NCBI GenBank assembly: GCA_029263215.1
Contig: JAJCXY010000038.1
Location: 1 to 64,000 of the forward strand
Direction of reading: 5' to 3'
From: Acidimicrobiales bacterium
GTDB lineage: Bacteria; Actinomycetota; Acidimicrobiia; Acidimicrobiales; Aldehydirespiratoraceae
Length of the DNA: 64,000 bases
The translations under genes and the position numbers were made by a program. Below the pieces are notes generated by a model, which saw only the letters and a list, made by a program, of their open reading frames with translations, did no database searches and was not told where the DNA came from. Each line of letters starts with the position of its first letter. Within the stretch, counting starts at the first letter, position 1. This document shows positions 1 to 9,873 of the stretch, one piece after another.

Positions 1-264
1 GACGTCGTGGGTGTCGGCACGAGCGGTGACCATCACGATCGGCACGTCGCTGACGCGCCGAATCGCCCGGCACACGTCGAAGCCGTCGATGCCCGGCAAC
101 ATGATGTCGATCAACACCACATCGGCCGCTTCACGCGTGAACGCGTTGAGGGCCTCCTCCCCGCTATCGGCCTCTTCGACGTCCCAGCCCTCGTCCTCGA
201 GGGCCAACTTGACGGCCGTGCGGATTCGTTCGTCGTCTTCCACCGTGAGAATTCGCGTACCCAT
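1..264 (-). CDS. Response regulator receiver domain protein (OmpR-like), C-terminus beyond window
   Basis: Reverse translation from 264: MGTRILTVEDDERIRTAVKLALEDEGWDVEEADSGEEALNAFTREAADVVLIDIMLPGIDGFDVCRAIRRVSDVPIVMVTARADTHDV; receiver motifs DD, D(I)MLPGIDG, T/A. Confidence 0.9.
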   Translation of the reverse strand, partial: MGTRILTVEDDERIRTAVKLALEDEGWDVEEADSGEEALNAFTREAADVVLIDIMLPGIDGFDVCRAIRRVSDVPIVMVTARADTHDV

Positions 265-320
265 TGCCTGAGATGGTGCCATGTTCTCGGTCGCGATGCG
301 GCGCGCGGGACGAATCAAAT

Positions 321-1109
321 TCAGGCCTCGTGTGCGCCGGCGTCGTCGAGCAGACGCGACAAGGCTTCGAACAGGCCGGGTGTGGTGCCGACGAAGGCAC
401 CCTCGGAGGGCTGTCGGTCGTCGATGAGAGCGCCGGCTTCGAGCGCGATGAGAGCTCCGGCCGCGGTGTCCCATTCGTTGAGTCCTCGTTCGTAGTAGGC
501 ATCGACCCGCCCACATGCGAGTGAGCAGAGATCGAGTGCGGCGCCGCCGAAGCGACGGATATCGCGTACCGCCGGCAGGACGTGGATGAGCACCTCGGCC
601 TGGGCTCGGCGCCGGTCGGCTTCATAGGAGAATCCGGTGGCTACCAAGGCCGTAGGGAGGTCGTCCTTGTCGCTCACCGAGATAGGTGAACCATCGAGGG
701 TGGCACCTCGATGCCTGACAGCGCGGAAACGTTCGCCACGGATGGGGTCGTGAACGGCGCCCACCACATCGATGCCATCGACGCGAGCGGCGATCGAGAC
801 CGAGTAGCCGGGAAGGTCGTAGAGGAAATTGGTGGTGCCGTCGATCGGGTCGATCACCCAGGTGACGCCGCTGAGGCTTTCCTTCGCCGCTCCCTCCTCA
901 CCCAGAAACCCGTCGTCGGGTCGGGCCGCGGAGATCACCTCGACAATGGTGGCCTCCGCCCATCGGTCCATCTCGGTGACCATGTCGGTGCCGCTCGACT
1001 TCGTGGCGACGGCCAGATCGGTCAGCGCGTCGGCAGAACGCAGGGCGGGCACGACCCGGTCGAGCGCGGCGTCGGCGATGGCCGCCAGCTCAGTGAGGTC
1101 GGGGCTCAT
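321..1109 (-). CDS. Inositol monophosphatase family protein
   Basis: Motifs GEEG, WVIDPIDGTTNF, WDTAAGALI; start MSPDLTEL chosen inside the longer ORF. Confidence 0.92.
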   Translation of the reverse strand: MSPDLTELAAIADAALDRVVPALRSADALTDLAVATKSSGTDMVTEMDRWAEATIVEVISAARPDDGFLGEEGAAKESLSGVTWVIDPIDGTTNFLYDLPGYSVSIAARVDGIDVVGAVHDPIRGERFRAVRHRGATLDGSPISVSDKDDLPTALVATGFSYEADRRRAQAEVLIHVLPAVRDIRRFGGAALDLCSLACGRVDAYYERGLNEWDTAAGALIALEAGALIDDRQPSEGAFVGTTPGLFEALSRLLDDAGAHEA

Positions 1110-1399
1110 TCCTGAGCTCGCCGGGCCTGCTCTTGCAGCTCCTGGGCCTTCCATTCAGCCATCGCCCGCATGGTGAGCACCGCCACGATCGCCACTCCGA
1201 CCGCGGCTCCCGCCGCGCTGAGTACGCCTACGATCCCGGCGGTGGTGGTGCATCCGTCGTTGCATTGGAGATCGGTGACCGCGAACCCGATGAGTCCACC
1301 GCAGAGGCCTGCAATCATGATCGCGACGAGGGCAAGAGCGCGGGCCAGCACCGGGGGAGCGGCGGTGTCGGGGATGTGGCCTGCTGACGATTTCGACAT
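1106..1399 (-). CDS. Small membrane protein of unknown function
   Basis: 97 aa ORF with two hydrophobic segments; overlaps the IMPase start. Confidence 0.55.
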   Translation of the reverse strand: MSKSSAGHIPDTAAPPVLARALALVAIMIAGLCGGLIGFAVTDLQCNDGCTTTAGIVGVLSAAGAAVGVAIVAVLTMRAMAEWKAQELQEQARRAQE

Positions 1400-1464
1400 C
1401 GGCGCGAGCCTATCGAGGCCCCGGTGGCGTGGTGGCGCCGCCCCCGCCTCTAGAGTTCACGCCC

Positions 1465-2187
1465 GTGCGTGCCTTGGTTGTTCTTCCCACCTACAACGAG
1501 GCGGCGAACATCGAAGAGGTGCTCCGCCGACTCCACTCCGCTTCTCCGGGTGCTCAGGTGCTCGTCGTCGACGATTCGAGCCCAGACGGAACAGCCGATG
1601 TCGCTGAGCAGGTGGGGGAGGAACTCGGCGTCGTCGAGGTGTTGCGACGCCCCGCGAAATCAGGCCTGGGCTCGGCCTACCGCGATGGCTTCAAGCAGGG
1701 CCTCATCAATGGTTTCGACGTGATGGTGGAGATGGACTCCGACCTGTCACACGATCCTGCCGTGCTTCCCTCGCTGCTGGCTGCAGTCGAGGAGGGGGCT
1801 GATCTGGCCATCGGAAGTCGCTACGTGCCGGGCGGATCGATTCCGGACTGGTCCTGGTACCGACGGGCCCTTTCGCGTTGGGGCAATCGGTATGCGGCAT
1901 TCGTGCTCGGCATCCAGGTCGCCGATGCCACCAGCGGATTCAGGGCCTACCGCTCCCAGGCGCTGGCCGAGATCGATTTCCACACCGTTCGAGCAGACGG
2001 CTACGGCTTCCAGATCGAGATGGCCCATCGCGTCATCGCCACCGGCGGATCGGTCACCGAGATCCCGATCTCATTCACCGATCGGATCAGGGGAACCTCC
2101 AAGATGTCGAGCTGGATCGTGGTGGAGGCATTGGTGTTGGTCACCTGGTGGGGAGTCCGCGACCGCGTCCTCAGATTCAGGCGCTGA
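1465..2187 (+). CDS. Polyprenol monophosphomannose synthase (GT2, DPM1-like)
   Basis: LVVLPTYNEAANIEEVLRRL, VVDDSSPDGTADVA, EMDSDLSHDP, GSRYVPGG motifs; GTG start at 1465 inside ORF 1429-2187. Confidence 0.9.
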   Translation: MRALVVLPTYNEAANIEEVLRRLHSASPGAQVLVVDDSSPDGTADVAEQVGEELGVVEVLRRPAKSGLGSAYRDGFKQGLINGFDVMVEMDSDLSHDPAVLPSLLAAVEEGADLAIGSRYVPGGSIPDWSWYRRALSRWGNRYAAFVLGIQVADATSGFRAYRSQALAEIDFHTVRADGYGFQIEMAHRVIATGGSVTEIPISFTDRIRGTSKMSSWIVVEALVLVTWWGVRDRVLRFRR

Positions 2188-2204
2188 CTGCCGACAAAAA
2201 CCAT

Positions 2205-2960
2205 ATGGAAACCGATCTCACCACGCTGGTGCCGCCGCGTCGTCTGGGCGCCCTGCTCCGCCAGGCCCGGGTAGCCGCCGGCTTGGAGCTGGAGGAACTC
2301 GCCCACCACAGCGAACTCACGGTGGTCGAACTCGACGATCTCGAACAGGGTCGACGGATTGTCGACGATCAACTACTGGGTGAACTGGTGCGGATCTACG
2401 GGGTCGAAGACGTCGGACTGATGCCGGAGCGATCTCAGCTCGTCATAGATCTGGATGAGGGTCGCATATCGGTAACCCGATCCGACATCGGAATGGACGA
2501 GGCTTCGGGCCCCGACGCGGTTCTCACCCGCTACCTCGCACTGGTGTATCGCCTCCGGGAACTCCCCATCGGCACCCCGATCGGGCTCCGCGATGTGGAT
2601 CTCGAGGTCCTGTCGAAATCTTTGGAGATCGAGACCGCCGAAGTCGCCTCGCGGCTCAAACGCCTGATGGTCGACGAGGACGAGGTCGCTCGCGATCAGA
2701 AACGGATCCGCCGTCGCCTTCTCCTCCCCCTCGTCGGAGTGGTGATCGCCGCTTCTTCCACCGGGATACTCGTTCTCGTGGCTGAGAACGAACCGGCGCC
2801 TGATCCGTCGACGTCTGCCACCGCCGATGTCTCCACTGCCGCCACCCAAACAGCGGTCGGGTCGGCGCGTGTCGCCACCGGAGCAGTGGCGCAGGCTGAT
2901 GTGGTGGCCACCGATCTCGGAAACGGCGCGGCCGTCGTGGAGAATTCCGCCACCGATTGA
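2205..2960 (+). CDS. XRE-type HTH protein with single transmembrane segment (RodZ-like topology)
   Basis: METDLTTLVPPRRLGALLRQARVAAGLELEELAHHSELTVVELDDLEQGRR HTH, then RRRLLLPLVGVVIAASSTGILVLVAE TM segment and Ala/Thr-rich tail. Confidence 0.65.
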   Translation: METDLTTLVPPRRLGALLRQARVAAGLELEELAHHSELTVVELDDLEQGRRIVDDQLLGELVRIYGVEDVGLMPERSQLVIDLDEGRISVTRSDIGMDEASGPDAVLTRYLALVYRLRELPIGTPIGLRDVDLEVLSKSLEIETAEVASRLKRLMVDEDEVARDQKRIRRRLLLPLVGVVIAASSTGILVLVAENEPAPDPSTSATADVSTAATQTAVGSARVATGAVAQADVVATDLGNGAAVVENSATD

Positions 2961-2995
2961 GACCCGGCACGGCTGGAAGCTGGCATGCTGAGCGG

Positions 2996-3487
2996 GTGCG
3001 TCATTGGAGAGTTGCCGGGGGACTTCTCGTCGACGAGCGAGGCCTGCTGCTGGTCGCCAATCGGCGCCGTGGTGGCAGCATCGACTGGACCACTCCGGGA
3101 GGTGTGGTCGATGCCGGCGAGACGCCGGTCGAGGCACTCACCAGGGAGGTCTGCGAGGAGACCGGACTCACTGTCGCCAACTGGGCGCGCCTGTGCTGGA
3201 CCGTCGCAGTCGAGTTCGTCGAACTGGAGATGCTTCTCGACGTCGAGGTTCACCTCGCGGCCGGTTTCGAGGGTGAAGTCGTTCTCGAGGATCCCGACGG
3301 CATCGTCACCGCGGCCGAGTTTCTCGATCCGATCGGTGTGGATGGCCGCCTGAGCGAGAGTCCCCTATGGGTGAGTGAACCGCTTCGGGAGTGGACGAGC
3401 GGGCCATGGACGGCGCCCCGGCATTTCAGCTATTCCGCCTACGGAGAGAATCCCGCGGAGATACGGGCCGAGCGGCGCCCGGAGTGA
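2996..3487 (+). CDS. NUDIX hydrolase
   Basis: Nudix box GGVVDAGETPVEALTREVCEETGL; probable GTG start at 2996. Confidence 0.88.
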   Translation: MRHWRVAGGLLVDERGLLLVANRRRGGSIDWTTPGGVVDAGETPVEALTREVCEETGLTVANWARLCWTVAVEFVELEMLLDVEVHLAAGFEGEVVLEDPDGIVTAAEFLDPIGVDGRLSESPLWVSEPLREWTSGPWTAPRHFSYSAYGENPAEIRAERRPE

Positions 3488-4767
3488 GTCCCCAACGGAC
3501 CGAGGGAAGTGCTCCGGACGGAAGCCTGGGTTTCCTGCACGTCGACATGGACGCCTTCTTCGTGTCGTGTGAGTTGCGGCGCAGACCGGAACTGATCGCG
3601 GAACCGGTGGTCGTGGGAGGCACTGGCGACAGGGGAGTGGTGGCCGCGGCGTCCTATGTGGCCCGCTCGTATGGCATCCATTCGGCGATGCCCACCACCC
3701 GCGCCCGACGCCTGTGCCCCCACGCGGTGTTCCTCAACGGCGACCACGCCTACTACGGCGAGCTGAGCGCGAAGGTGATGGCGCTGTTTCGTGACGTGAC
3801 GCCCCTGGTCGAGCCGCTCTCTCTCGATGAGGCATTTCTCGACGTGCGCGGCGCCCTTCATGGCCACGACCGGGCCGCGACGATCGCGGCCGCGCTGAGA
3901 GCTCGCGTGCTCGCCGAAGAGCAGCTCACCTGCTCGGTGGGCGTGGCCACCAACAAGTTTCTTGCCAAGCTCGCCACCGAACGGGCCAAGCCCAAGCCGA
4001 GCCTCAGCGGGCCGATCTTCGGCACCGGCGTACACGTGATCAAGGCCGGTACCGAGCTCGACTTCCTCCATCCGTTGGCGGTGGGGGATCTATGGGGCGT
4101 CGGACCTGCCACCGGAGCCAAGCTCTCGCGTATGGGTATCGAGACTGTCGGCGATCTGGCGGCTCAGCCGAAAGAACGGGTGACCGCGGCTCTCGGTTCG
4201 GCCGTGGGTCGCCATCTCCATCTTCTCTCCCACGGCCGTGACGAGCGTCCGGTGGTTGTCGGTCAGGGTGTGAAATCGGTGGGCCACGAGGAGACATTCG
4301 CCCACGATCTCTTCGCCGAGGACCGCTTGTCCAGAGAGCTCATGCGAATGGCCGATGCGGTCGCCTCACGGCTGCGGGCTGCAAATGTTGCGGGTCGGAC
4401 GATCACCGTCAAGGTTCGCTTTGGCGACTTCACGACCATCACAAGATCGGTGACTCTGGCCTCGCCGATCGATGGAGCGCGCGCGATCGCCCAAGAGGCG
4501 GGGGTCCTCCTGGCTCACGTCGATACCTCGCCCGGTGTGCGTCTACTCGGCATCAGCGCGAGCCAACTCGTCACCCAGCACGGTCAACAGCTGAGTTTCG
4601 ACGATGTTGATGGCCGGTCCTGGAGTGATGCCGATGGTGTCGTCGACGAAATCAGGGAGCGTTTCGGCGGCAACGCGATCGGGCCCGCCACCCTCTCGAA
4701 GCCCGGATCGGGGCTGAAACGGATGGAACGTGGCCAGCAACAGTGGGGTCCCGACCGCGATGTTTGA
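3484..4767 (+). CDS. dinB: DNA polymerase IV (Y-family)
   Basis: LHVDMDAFFVSCE, YVARSYGIHSAMPTTRARRLCP, PLSLDEAFLDV; internal clamp-like QQLSF; GTGA overlap with NUDIX stop. Confidence 0.93.
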   Translation: MSPQRTEGSAPDGSLGFLHVDMDAFFVSCELRRRPELIAEPVVVGGTGDRGVVAAASYVARSYGIHSAMPTTRARRLCPHAVFLNGDHAYYGELSAKVMALFRDVTPLVEPLSLDEAFLDVRGALHGHDRAATIAAALRARVLAEEQLTCSVGVATNKFLAKLATERAKPKPSLSGPIFGTGVHVIKAGTELDFLHPLAVGDLWGVGPATGAKLSRMGIETVGDLAAQPKERVTAALGSAVGRHLHLLSHGRDERPVVVGQGVKSVGHEETFAHDLFAEDRLSRELMRMADAVASRLRAANVAGRTITVKVRFGDFTTITRSVTLASPIDGARAIAQEAGVLLAHVDTSPGVRLLGISASQLVTQHGQQLSFDDVDGRSWSDADGVVDEIRERFGGNAIGPATLSKPGSGLKRMERGQQQWGPDRDV

Positions 4768-4842
4768 TCACCCACCGCGTTGTTGAGGGAGTGGCGCTGT
4801 GCGACACTGGAGCAAGACGACATCCGGGCCAAGGAGACAACG

Positions 4843-5232
4843 GTGCCGCTTTCCGAGGATGAACAGCGAATCCTCACCGAGATCGAGGATCATCTCTATG
4901 AGTCCGATCCCGCGCTCGCTCGCGAGGTCTCCCAGACCACCATCTACACCCACGCTTTCCGCAATCTGAAGTGGGCCACGTTCGGCTTCCTGTGTGGAGT
5001 CGTGCTGATGGTCGCACTGCTCTCGGTGTCGTTCGTCTTCGCCTTCGTCGGCTTCCTGCTGATGCTGGCCAGCGTGCTCTGGTTCGAACGCAACGCCCGC
5101 AAGCTGGGCAGCGCCGGCCTCGAGCAAATGACCGCCAACATGCGTGGCGGTGGTTTGCGCGACGTCATGGGCGGTGCCGGGGCCAAGATGCGCGACCGGT
5201 TCAACCGCCCCGAAGATCAGCCCGGCGAGTAG
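4843..5232 (+). CDS. DUF3040 family membrane protein
   Basis: VPLSEDEQRILTEIEDHLYESDPALAREV typical of DUF3040, followed by two TM helices. Confidence 0.8.
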   Translation: MPLSEDEQRILTEIEDHLYESDPALAREVSQTTIYTHAFRNLKWATFGFLCGVVLMVALLSVSFVFAFVGFLLMLASVLWFERNARKLGSAGLEQMTANMRGGGLRDVMGGAGAKMRDRFNRPEDQPGE

Positions 5233-7556
5233 CTTCGGAGCCGAAGGGTTCTGGGATCCACGGCGTCGACGAGCAACTGGGTGAATGTTCGCGAGGCTCT
5301 GCAGGCCCGCACCACTTCCCGCGCCGCGCTCTGGGCGGCGATGGCGTGGGGAACGGGGTCGGCGGGCACTGAGTAGCGCAAGATGGCGACGTCGTTTGCG
5401 AGTTGGGCAAGAGGTCCTACCCGTGTGCCGGTGCGTTCCACGCGACTGGTGAACTCAGGGAGCGTCTCGTTGGGGGCCTGCACCATGCCCATGACAGCGA
5501 GGGCGTCGGTGGCGTCGTCCCACGCGAGTTCGGCGCGGCCGCAGGGGTCGGCGGCGACGCGGTGGAGTCGGCGACGGCGGAGAAGGTGTCGAAGCGCAGG
5601 TATGAAGCCGAGCACGAACGAGATGGCGCCAAGCACCACGCCGGCCCGAAGCAGGACGCCCAAGGCGGATCCCGAGCCGGCGCCAGAGCCACTTCCCGCC
5701 ACCGGCACCGTGGTGGGAGGTGTGAGCTCCTCGCCGAAGCCGGGGATGGTGGGCTGGCCGGTGATACCGGGAGCGATCGTGCTCGGAGGTGGGGCGACGG
5801 ACGCGCCACCGCGGTTGGATGCGTCGTTTTCGTTGAGCTGGGCCGGTGCCAGGCCGGTGATCTCGCTGCCATGGGCCGGTGCTCGACCGGGGGTGGGGTC
5901 GAACACCACCCAACCGACGCCGGCGAAGTAGACCTCGGGCCACGCGTGGGCATGCTCGCCCCGCACCACATACTCCTGGCGGTCGTCGTCCCAGTCGCCC
6001 CAGGTGAACCCCACCGCCACACGGGCGGGGATCCCGATCGACCGGGCCATGGCTGCGAAGGTGGAGGCGAACTGTTCGCAGTAACCCCGCTGTACGACGT
6101 ACAGGAAGTCTTCGATGTCGTTCACGTCGTGGCGCAGCGCCACGTCGAGGTCGTAGGTGAAGTTGGAGGGATCGAGGAAATGGTTCTGGAGGGCCAGAAC
6201 CCGCTGGTAATCGTTGGTGGCGCCGGCGGTGATGTCTTGAGCCAGGAGTGTGACGTTGTCGGGCCAGCACTCGCCCGGAGTTGCTCCACCACTCGAGCAG
6301 GAAGGAGGCAGGGTGGTGTGTTCGTCGACGAAGGAGGCGTCGAGTCCAGCGGTGGCGCTAGCAGGCAGAGAGGTGGGGCTGTACTCGGGAACGGCCGACT
6401 CGAGAACGTAGGTGAAGCCTGCTGCTGCTCTCGCCTCGGATTCGCGAGTGATCACCAGTGCGCCGGTTGCGCTCTCGTACTCGAGGTCGATGTTGCTGGT
6501 CTCGACGAGATTGCTCACCTCATAGGCGGCGGGCAGGTAGATGCCACCGAGACTGCGGGTGGTGATCTCCTGGCGCACGGTGCGTCGAGGCACATTCGCG
6601 CCCACGTCGGTGTCGACGGCGCCTCGCACGTCGTCGAAGTTGCTCTTTCGTTTCCAGATCTGGCCGGTGAAATCGGTGAGCGCCATCAGCCGCCAGTAGT
6701 CCTTGTCGGCTTCAGGATCGTCGACCTTCACCGAGAACATCTCGAAGCTGGACTGCTCGACCAGGGAGGCGTTGATCTCCACCAAAGGACTGATCACAGA
6801 GCGGGTCTGGGGGCCGTTGTCCCAGTTGCTCGGGTCGAGAAGCACGTCGCCCGCACCGGGAATGGCCGGGCCGGCGAGCGCGCCGAACACCACGGCGAGG
6901 GCGGCGACCATGGCGCCGATGCGCAAGGTGGTGGAAACTCCCTGCCCAGTGCCCGATGCCACCCACACCTCTTCGCGGGTCTGGCGATCGGCCCGCATCG
7001 TGAGGAGTACGCCGCCCACGCCGGCCGCATAGGCCGAACCGTGGACGATCTGATTCGCGTCGGCGCCCAACAGGGCCGCAAACACGAACAAGGCGGTGGC
7101 GGGAGCCACTGCCTCGAGAGGTGACCGCAGCCGAAACGCGGCCCAGTCGGCGAGGAACGCCGACCACCAGAGAGCGAATCCGCTGGCCACGATGAAACCC
7201 CGAACCGGTTCTACAGGAGCGGAGTCGGCGGAGAATATGGTCCACGCATCTCGCAGGTCGGCGCGCAGGAAGGTGAGGGTCTCCCCTGAGGGAATGATCG
7301 AACCGGCGGCATCGGAGAAGAGCAGGATGTTGCCCGCCACGAGCATGCCGGCCGCACTCACCGCGGCGGCCACGGCCAGGCCGAAACCGGCCCGACGGGC
7401 AACGATCGCGAGCCCGTGGCTCGCGATCACCAAGACGATGAGGTCGCTGAGGTACGACGTATCGAGGAATAGGCGTTCGAGCCCGATGGTGACCGCCAGC
7501 GAGAGGCCCAACAGGGCAAGTTCTGCGACGAATCCGACGAAACGGCGGGGGGTCAT
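5217..7556 (-). CDS. TgpA-like multi-pass membrane transglutaminase (DUF3488/transglutaminase-like core)
   Basis: N-terminal TM helices, GYCEQFASTFAAMARSIGIPARVAVGF, GEHAHAWPEVYFAGVGWVVFDPTPG (Cys-His-Asp); tail overlaps the DUF3040 gene convergently. Confidence 0.9.
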   Translation of the reverse strand: MTPRRFVGFVAELALLGLSLAVTIGLERLFLDTSYLSDLIVLVIASHGLAIVARRAGFGLAVAAAVSAAGMLVAGNILLFSDAAGSIIPSGETLTFLRADLRDAWTIFSADSAPVEPVRGFIVASGFALWWSAFLADWAAFRLRSPLEAVAPATALFVFAALLGADANQIVHGSAYAAGVGGVLLTMRADRQTREEVWVASGTGQGVSTTLRIGAMVAALAVVFGALAGPAIPGAGDVLLDPSNWDNGPQTRSVISPLVEINASLVEQSSFEMFSVKVDDPEADKDYWRLMALTDFTGQIWKRKSNFDDVRGAVDTDVGANVPRRTVRQEITTRSLGGIYLPAAYEVSNLVETSNIDLEYESATGALVITRESEARAAAGFTYVLESAVPEYSPTSLPASATAGLDASFVDEHTTLPPSCSSGGATPGECWPDNVTLLAQDITAGATNDYQRVLALQNHFLDPSNFTYDLDVALRHDVNDIEDFLYVVQRGYCEQFASTFAAMARSIGIPARVAVGFTWGDWDDDRQEYVVRGEHAHAWPEVYFAGVGWVVFDPTPGRAPAHGSEITGLAPAQLNENDASNRGGASVAPPPSTIAPGITGQPTIPGFGEELTPPTTVPVAGSGSGAGSGSALGVLLRAGVVLGAISFVLGFIPALRHLLRRRRLHRVAADPCGRAELAWDDATDALAVMGMVQAPNETLPEFTSRVERTGTRVGPLAQLANDVAILRYSVPADPVPHAIAAQSAAREVVRACRASRTFTQLLVDAVDPRTLRLRSYSPG

Positions 7557-8719
7557 CGGCCCGCCGCCTGGCGCTGGCGGCCCTTTTGCCAAAGAGATGC
7601 GAGCTGGCCCGGTGCGGTGAGGTGGAGCCAGTCGGCGGTTCGGTTCCCCTCGACTTCTGACGTGCCCCAGCGATCGGCGTCGACGGTGATCACGATCGCG
7701 GCTCGCAAACGTTGGGCGAAGAGGCGCCGTGCCCCAGCGTCGCGGACCAGGGCCGGGTCGGCCGACACGGCGACAACGGTGCCCGCAGAGGTGGGCACCG
7801 AGGCATGTATCGAACCGCTACCTCCTTCGAGCAGGGCGAGGAACTCGAGCATTGGATCGAGTTGGGACACCCCGGTGACCAGTTCTGTGGTGCGCCCATC
7901 GGTGGTCTCGATCTTGGTGGCGTCGCCGGCGGCAAGAACGGCGGATGCGATCGAGCCTGCAATCGATGTGGTGTGATCCAGGGCGAGGGTGGAATCGCTG
8001 GGTGGACGGGTGTCGATCACAACCGAGAGGCGGCCGTGGCGTGGTGGGCGGAACTGGCGTACCTGAAGATCGCCGTGACGGGCCGACGAAGGCCAATGGA
8101 TCTTGCGGAGATCATCGCCGGGGACATACTCGCGAAGCCCGTCGAATTCCTCGTCGCTCAAACCAAGAGACTGTCTCAACTCCTCACCGAGGAGAGGGTC
8201 GTCGCCGGCGGGAACGCGAACGGGCGGAAGAGGCTCGATCGGCGGATGAACGACGAGGCGTACCCTCGTATCGACACGGTGGCTGCGTCGGGCGAGGCCC
8301 AAGGCATCGACATCATCGATCCGGATCGGGCCGAGATCGAGCACACCGCGGCGCGTCGTGGGGAGTCGGTAGGCGCCTTGGACCCTGCCGTCGTCGGCTG
8401 CGAGTGGCGCGAGTGAGAGATGAACTCCGCGCGTGCCGCTCACCGAGTCGTGGAGGCGGAGCAGGGGAGTGCGGTAGCCGGCGCGATTGATGACCTCGAG
8501 GTCGACCCTCGCCGGTTCGCCGGCAGGCACCCGCGGCGGGGTGAGTTGACGCGCCACCGCGATCTGCGATGGACGGATACGCCTGAGCACCACGGCGATC
8601 ACTACCGCGGCGACTGCCACCGTGCCGGCGACGAGGAATTCCACTGCACCGAAGAGGCGGCCTGCGATGACAAATGCTACGCCCGAGATGAGTACGCCCC
8701 ATCCGGCGCGGGTGGGCAT
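7553..8719 (-). CDS. DUF58 domain-containing protein
   Basis: LREYVPGDDLRKIHWPSSARHGDLQVRQFRP signature; neighbours MoxR and TgpA. Confidence 0.9.
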   Translation of the reverse strand: MPTRAGWGVLISGVAFVIAGRLFGAVEFLVAGTVAVAAVVIAVVLRRIRPSQIAVARQLTPPRVPAGEPARVDLEVINRAGYRTPLLRLHDSVSGTRGVHLSLAPLAADDGRVQGAYRLPTTRRGVLDLGPIRIDDVDALGLARRSHRVDTRVRLVVHPPIEPLPPVRVPAGDDPLLGEELRQSLGLSDEEFDGLREYVPGDDLRKIHWPSSARHGDLQVRQFRPPRHGRLSVVIDTRPPSDSTLALDHTTSIAGSIASAVLAAGDATKIETTDGRTTELVTGVSQLDPMLEFLALLEGGSGSIHASVPTSAGTVVAVSADPALVRDAGARRLFAQRLRAAIVITVDADRWGTSEVEGNRTADWLHLTAPGQLASLWQKGRQRQAAGR

Positions 8720-8721
8720 CT

Positions 8722-9747
8722 TCAGCTGCCGGTGGGGCGGGGGATCGGAACAGCGTCGACGATCTCGTCGACGATCTCCGCGGGTCGGAGGCCTCGCATC
8801 CGGCTCTCCGGGGTCATCAAGAGCCGGTGGGGCATCACGAATCGGGCGAGGCTCTTCACATCGTCGGGCGTGGCGTAGGCCCGCCCCTGCGCCGCCGCCT
8901 CGGCCCGGGCGACCCGCTGCAGCGCCAACACCCCCCTGGGCGACAAGCCGAGCGACAAAGCTGGGTGGTTTCGTGTGGCCTCGGCCAGGTCGAGGAGATA
9001 GGCCCTCAGTGCCGGCGCGAGGTAGATGTCGCGAAGCGAGGTGGCCATGTCGGTGATCTGGGCAGCGGTGAGCACCGCCTGGAGCGAATCGACCGGTTCG
9101 GAACTATCGCCGTGACTCTCGAGGATCTCCACCTCCGCAGCACGGTCGGGGTAGCCGATCTCGATGCGCATCAAGAAGCGATCCAGTTGGGCCTCGGGGA
9201 GGGGATAGGTGCCTTCGTGCTCGATCGGGTTCTGAGTAGCGATCACCATGAACGGCGAGCCGAGTATGTGGGTGGTGCCATCGGTGGTTACCTGGTGTTC
9301 GCCCATCGCCTCGAGCAGGGCCGACTGGGTTTTTGGTGAAGCGCGGTTGATCTCATCGGCGAGCAGGATGTTGGAGAAAACCGGGCCTGGTCGGAATTCG
9401 AACTTTTCGCCGGCTCGATCCCACACGCTCACGCCGGTGACATCGGTGGGCAGCAGGTCGGGCGTGAACTGAACACGGCCGAACTTCCCATCGACACTTC
9501 GAGCGAGGGCCTTGCCCAGGCTCGTCTTGCCGACCCCAGGCACATCTTCCACGAGAACGTGACCGTCGCTGATCAAGGCGAGAGCCATCAGCCGTACGAC
9601 CCCAGCCTTGCCCTTTATCGCCCGCTCGATATTGGTGGTGAGTGAGGCGAAGTTCTCCGCGAATCCCGGACTCGCCCCGTGTTCGGCCGACGGCTGGTCG
9701 GCACCATTGCTAACGGCATCATTCGCCGATTGTTCAGTAGTAGTCAC
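8722..9747 (-). CDS. MoxR-family AAA+ ATPase
   Basis: GHVLVEDVPGVGKTSL Walker A, ILLADEINRASPKTQSALLEAMGE Walker B, sensor ATQNPIEHEGTYPLPEAQLDRF; GTG start at 9747 inside a longer ORF. Confidence 0.92.
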   Translation of the reverse strand: MTTTEQSANDAVSNGADQPSAEHGASPGFAENFASLTTNIERAIKGKAGVVRLMALALISDGHVLVEDVPGVGKTSLGKALARSVDGKFGRVQFTPDLLPTDVTGVSVWDRAGEKFEFRPGPVFSNILLADEINRASPKTQSALLEAMGEHQVTTDGTTHILGSPFMVIATQNPIEHEGTYPLPEAQLDRFLMRIEIGYPDRAAEVEILESHGDSSEPVDSLQAVLTAAQITDMATSLRDIYLAPALRAYLLDLAEATRNHPALSLGLSPRGVLALQRVARAEAAAQGRAYATPDDVKSLARFVMPHRLLMTPESRMRGLRPAEIVDEIVDAVPIPRPTGS

Positions 9748-9873
9748 GTCGCCTCCGGGCCCCTGTGATCCGGCTGTCAGCGTAGAGCGTCGCGGGGGGT
9801 CGTTGCGATCGCCCCGCCCAGATGGTCGTCGATCCGCTTTTTCGCGCGGTCTCCCGGCGTAAGGTCCCTGATC

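Noticed and set aside
5403-7124. 573-aa plus-strand ORF
   Set aside because: Antisense to the TgpA-like gene with diagnostic transglutaminase motifs; composition is typical of a shadow ORF.
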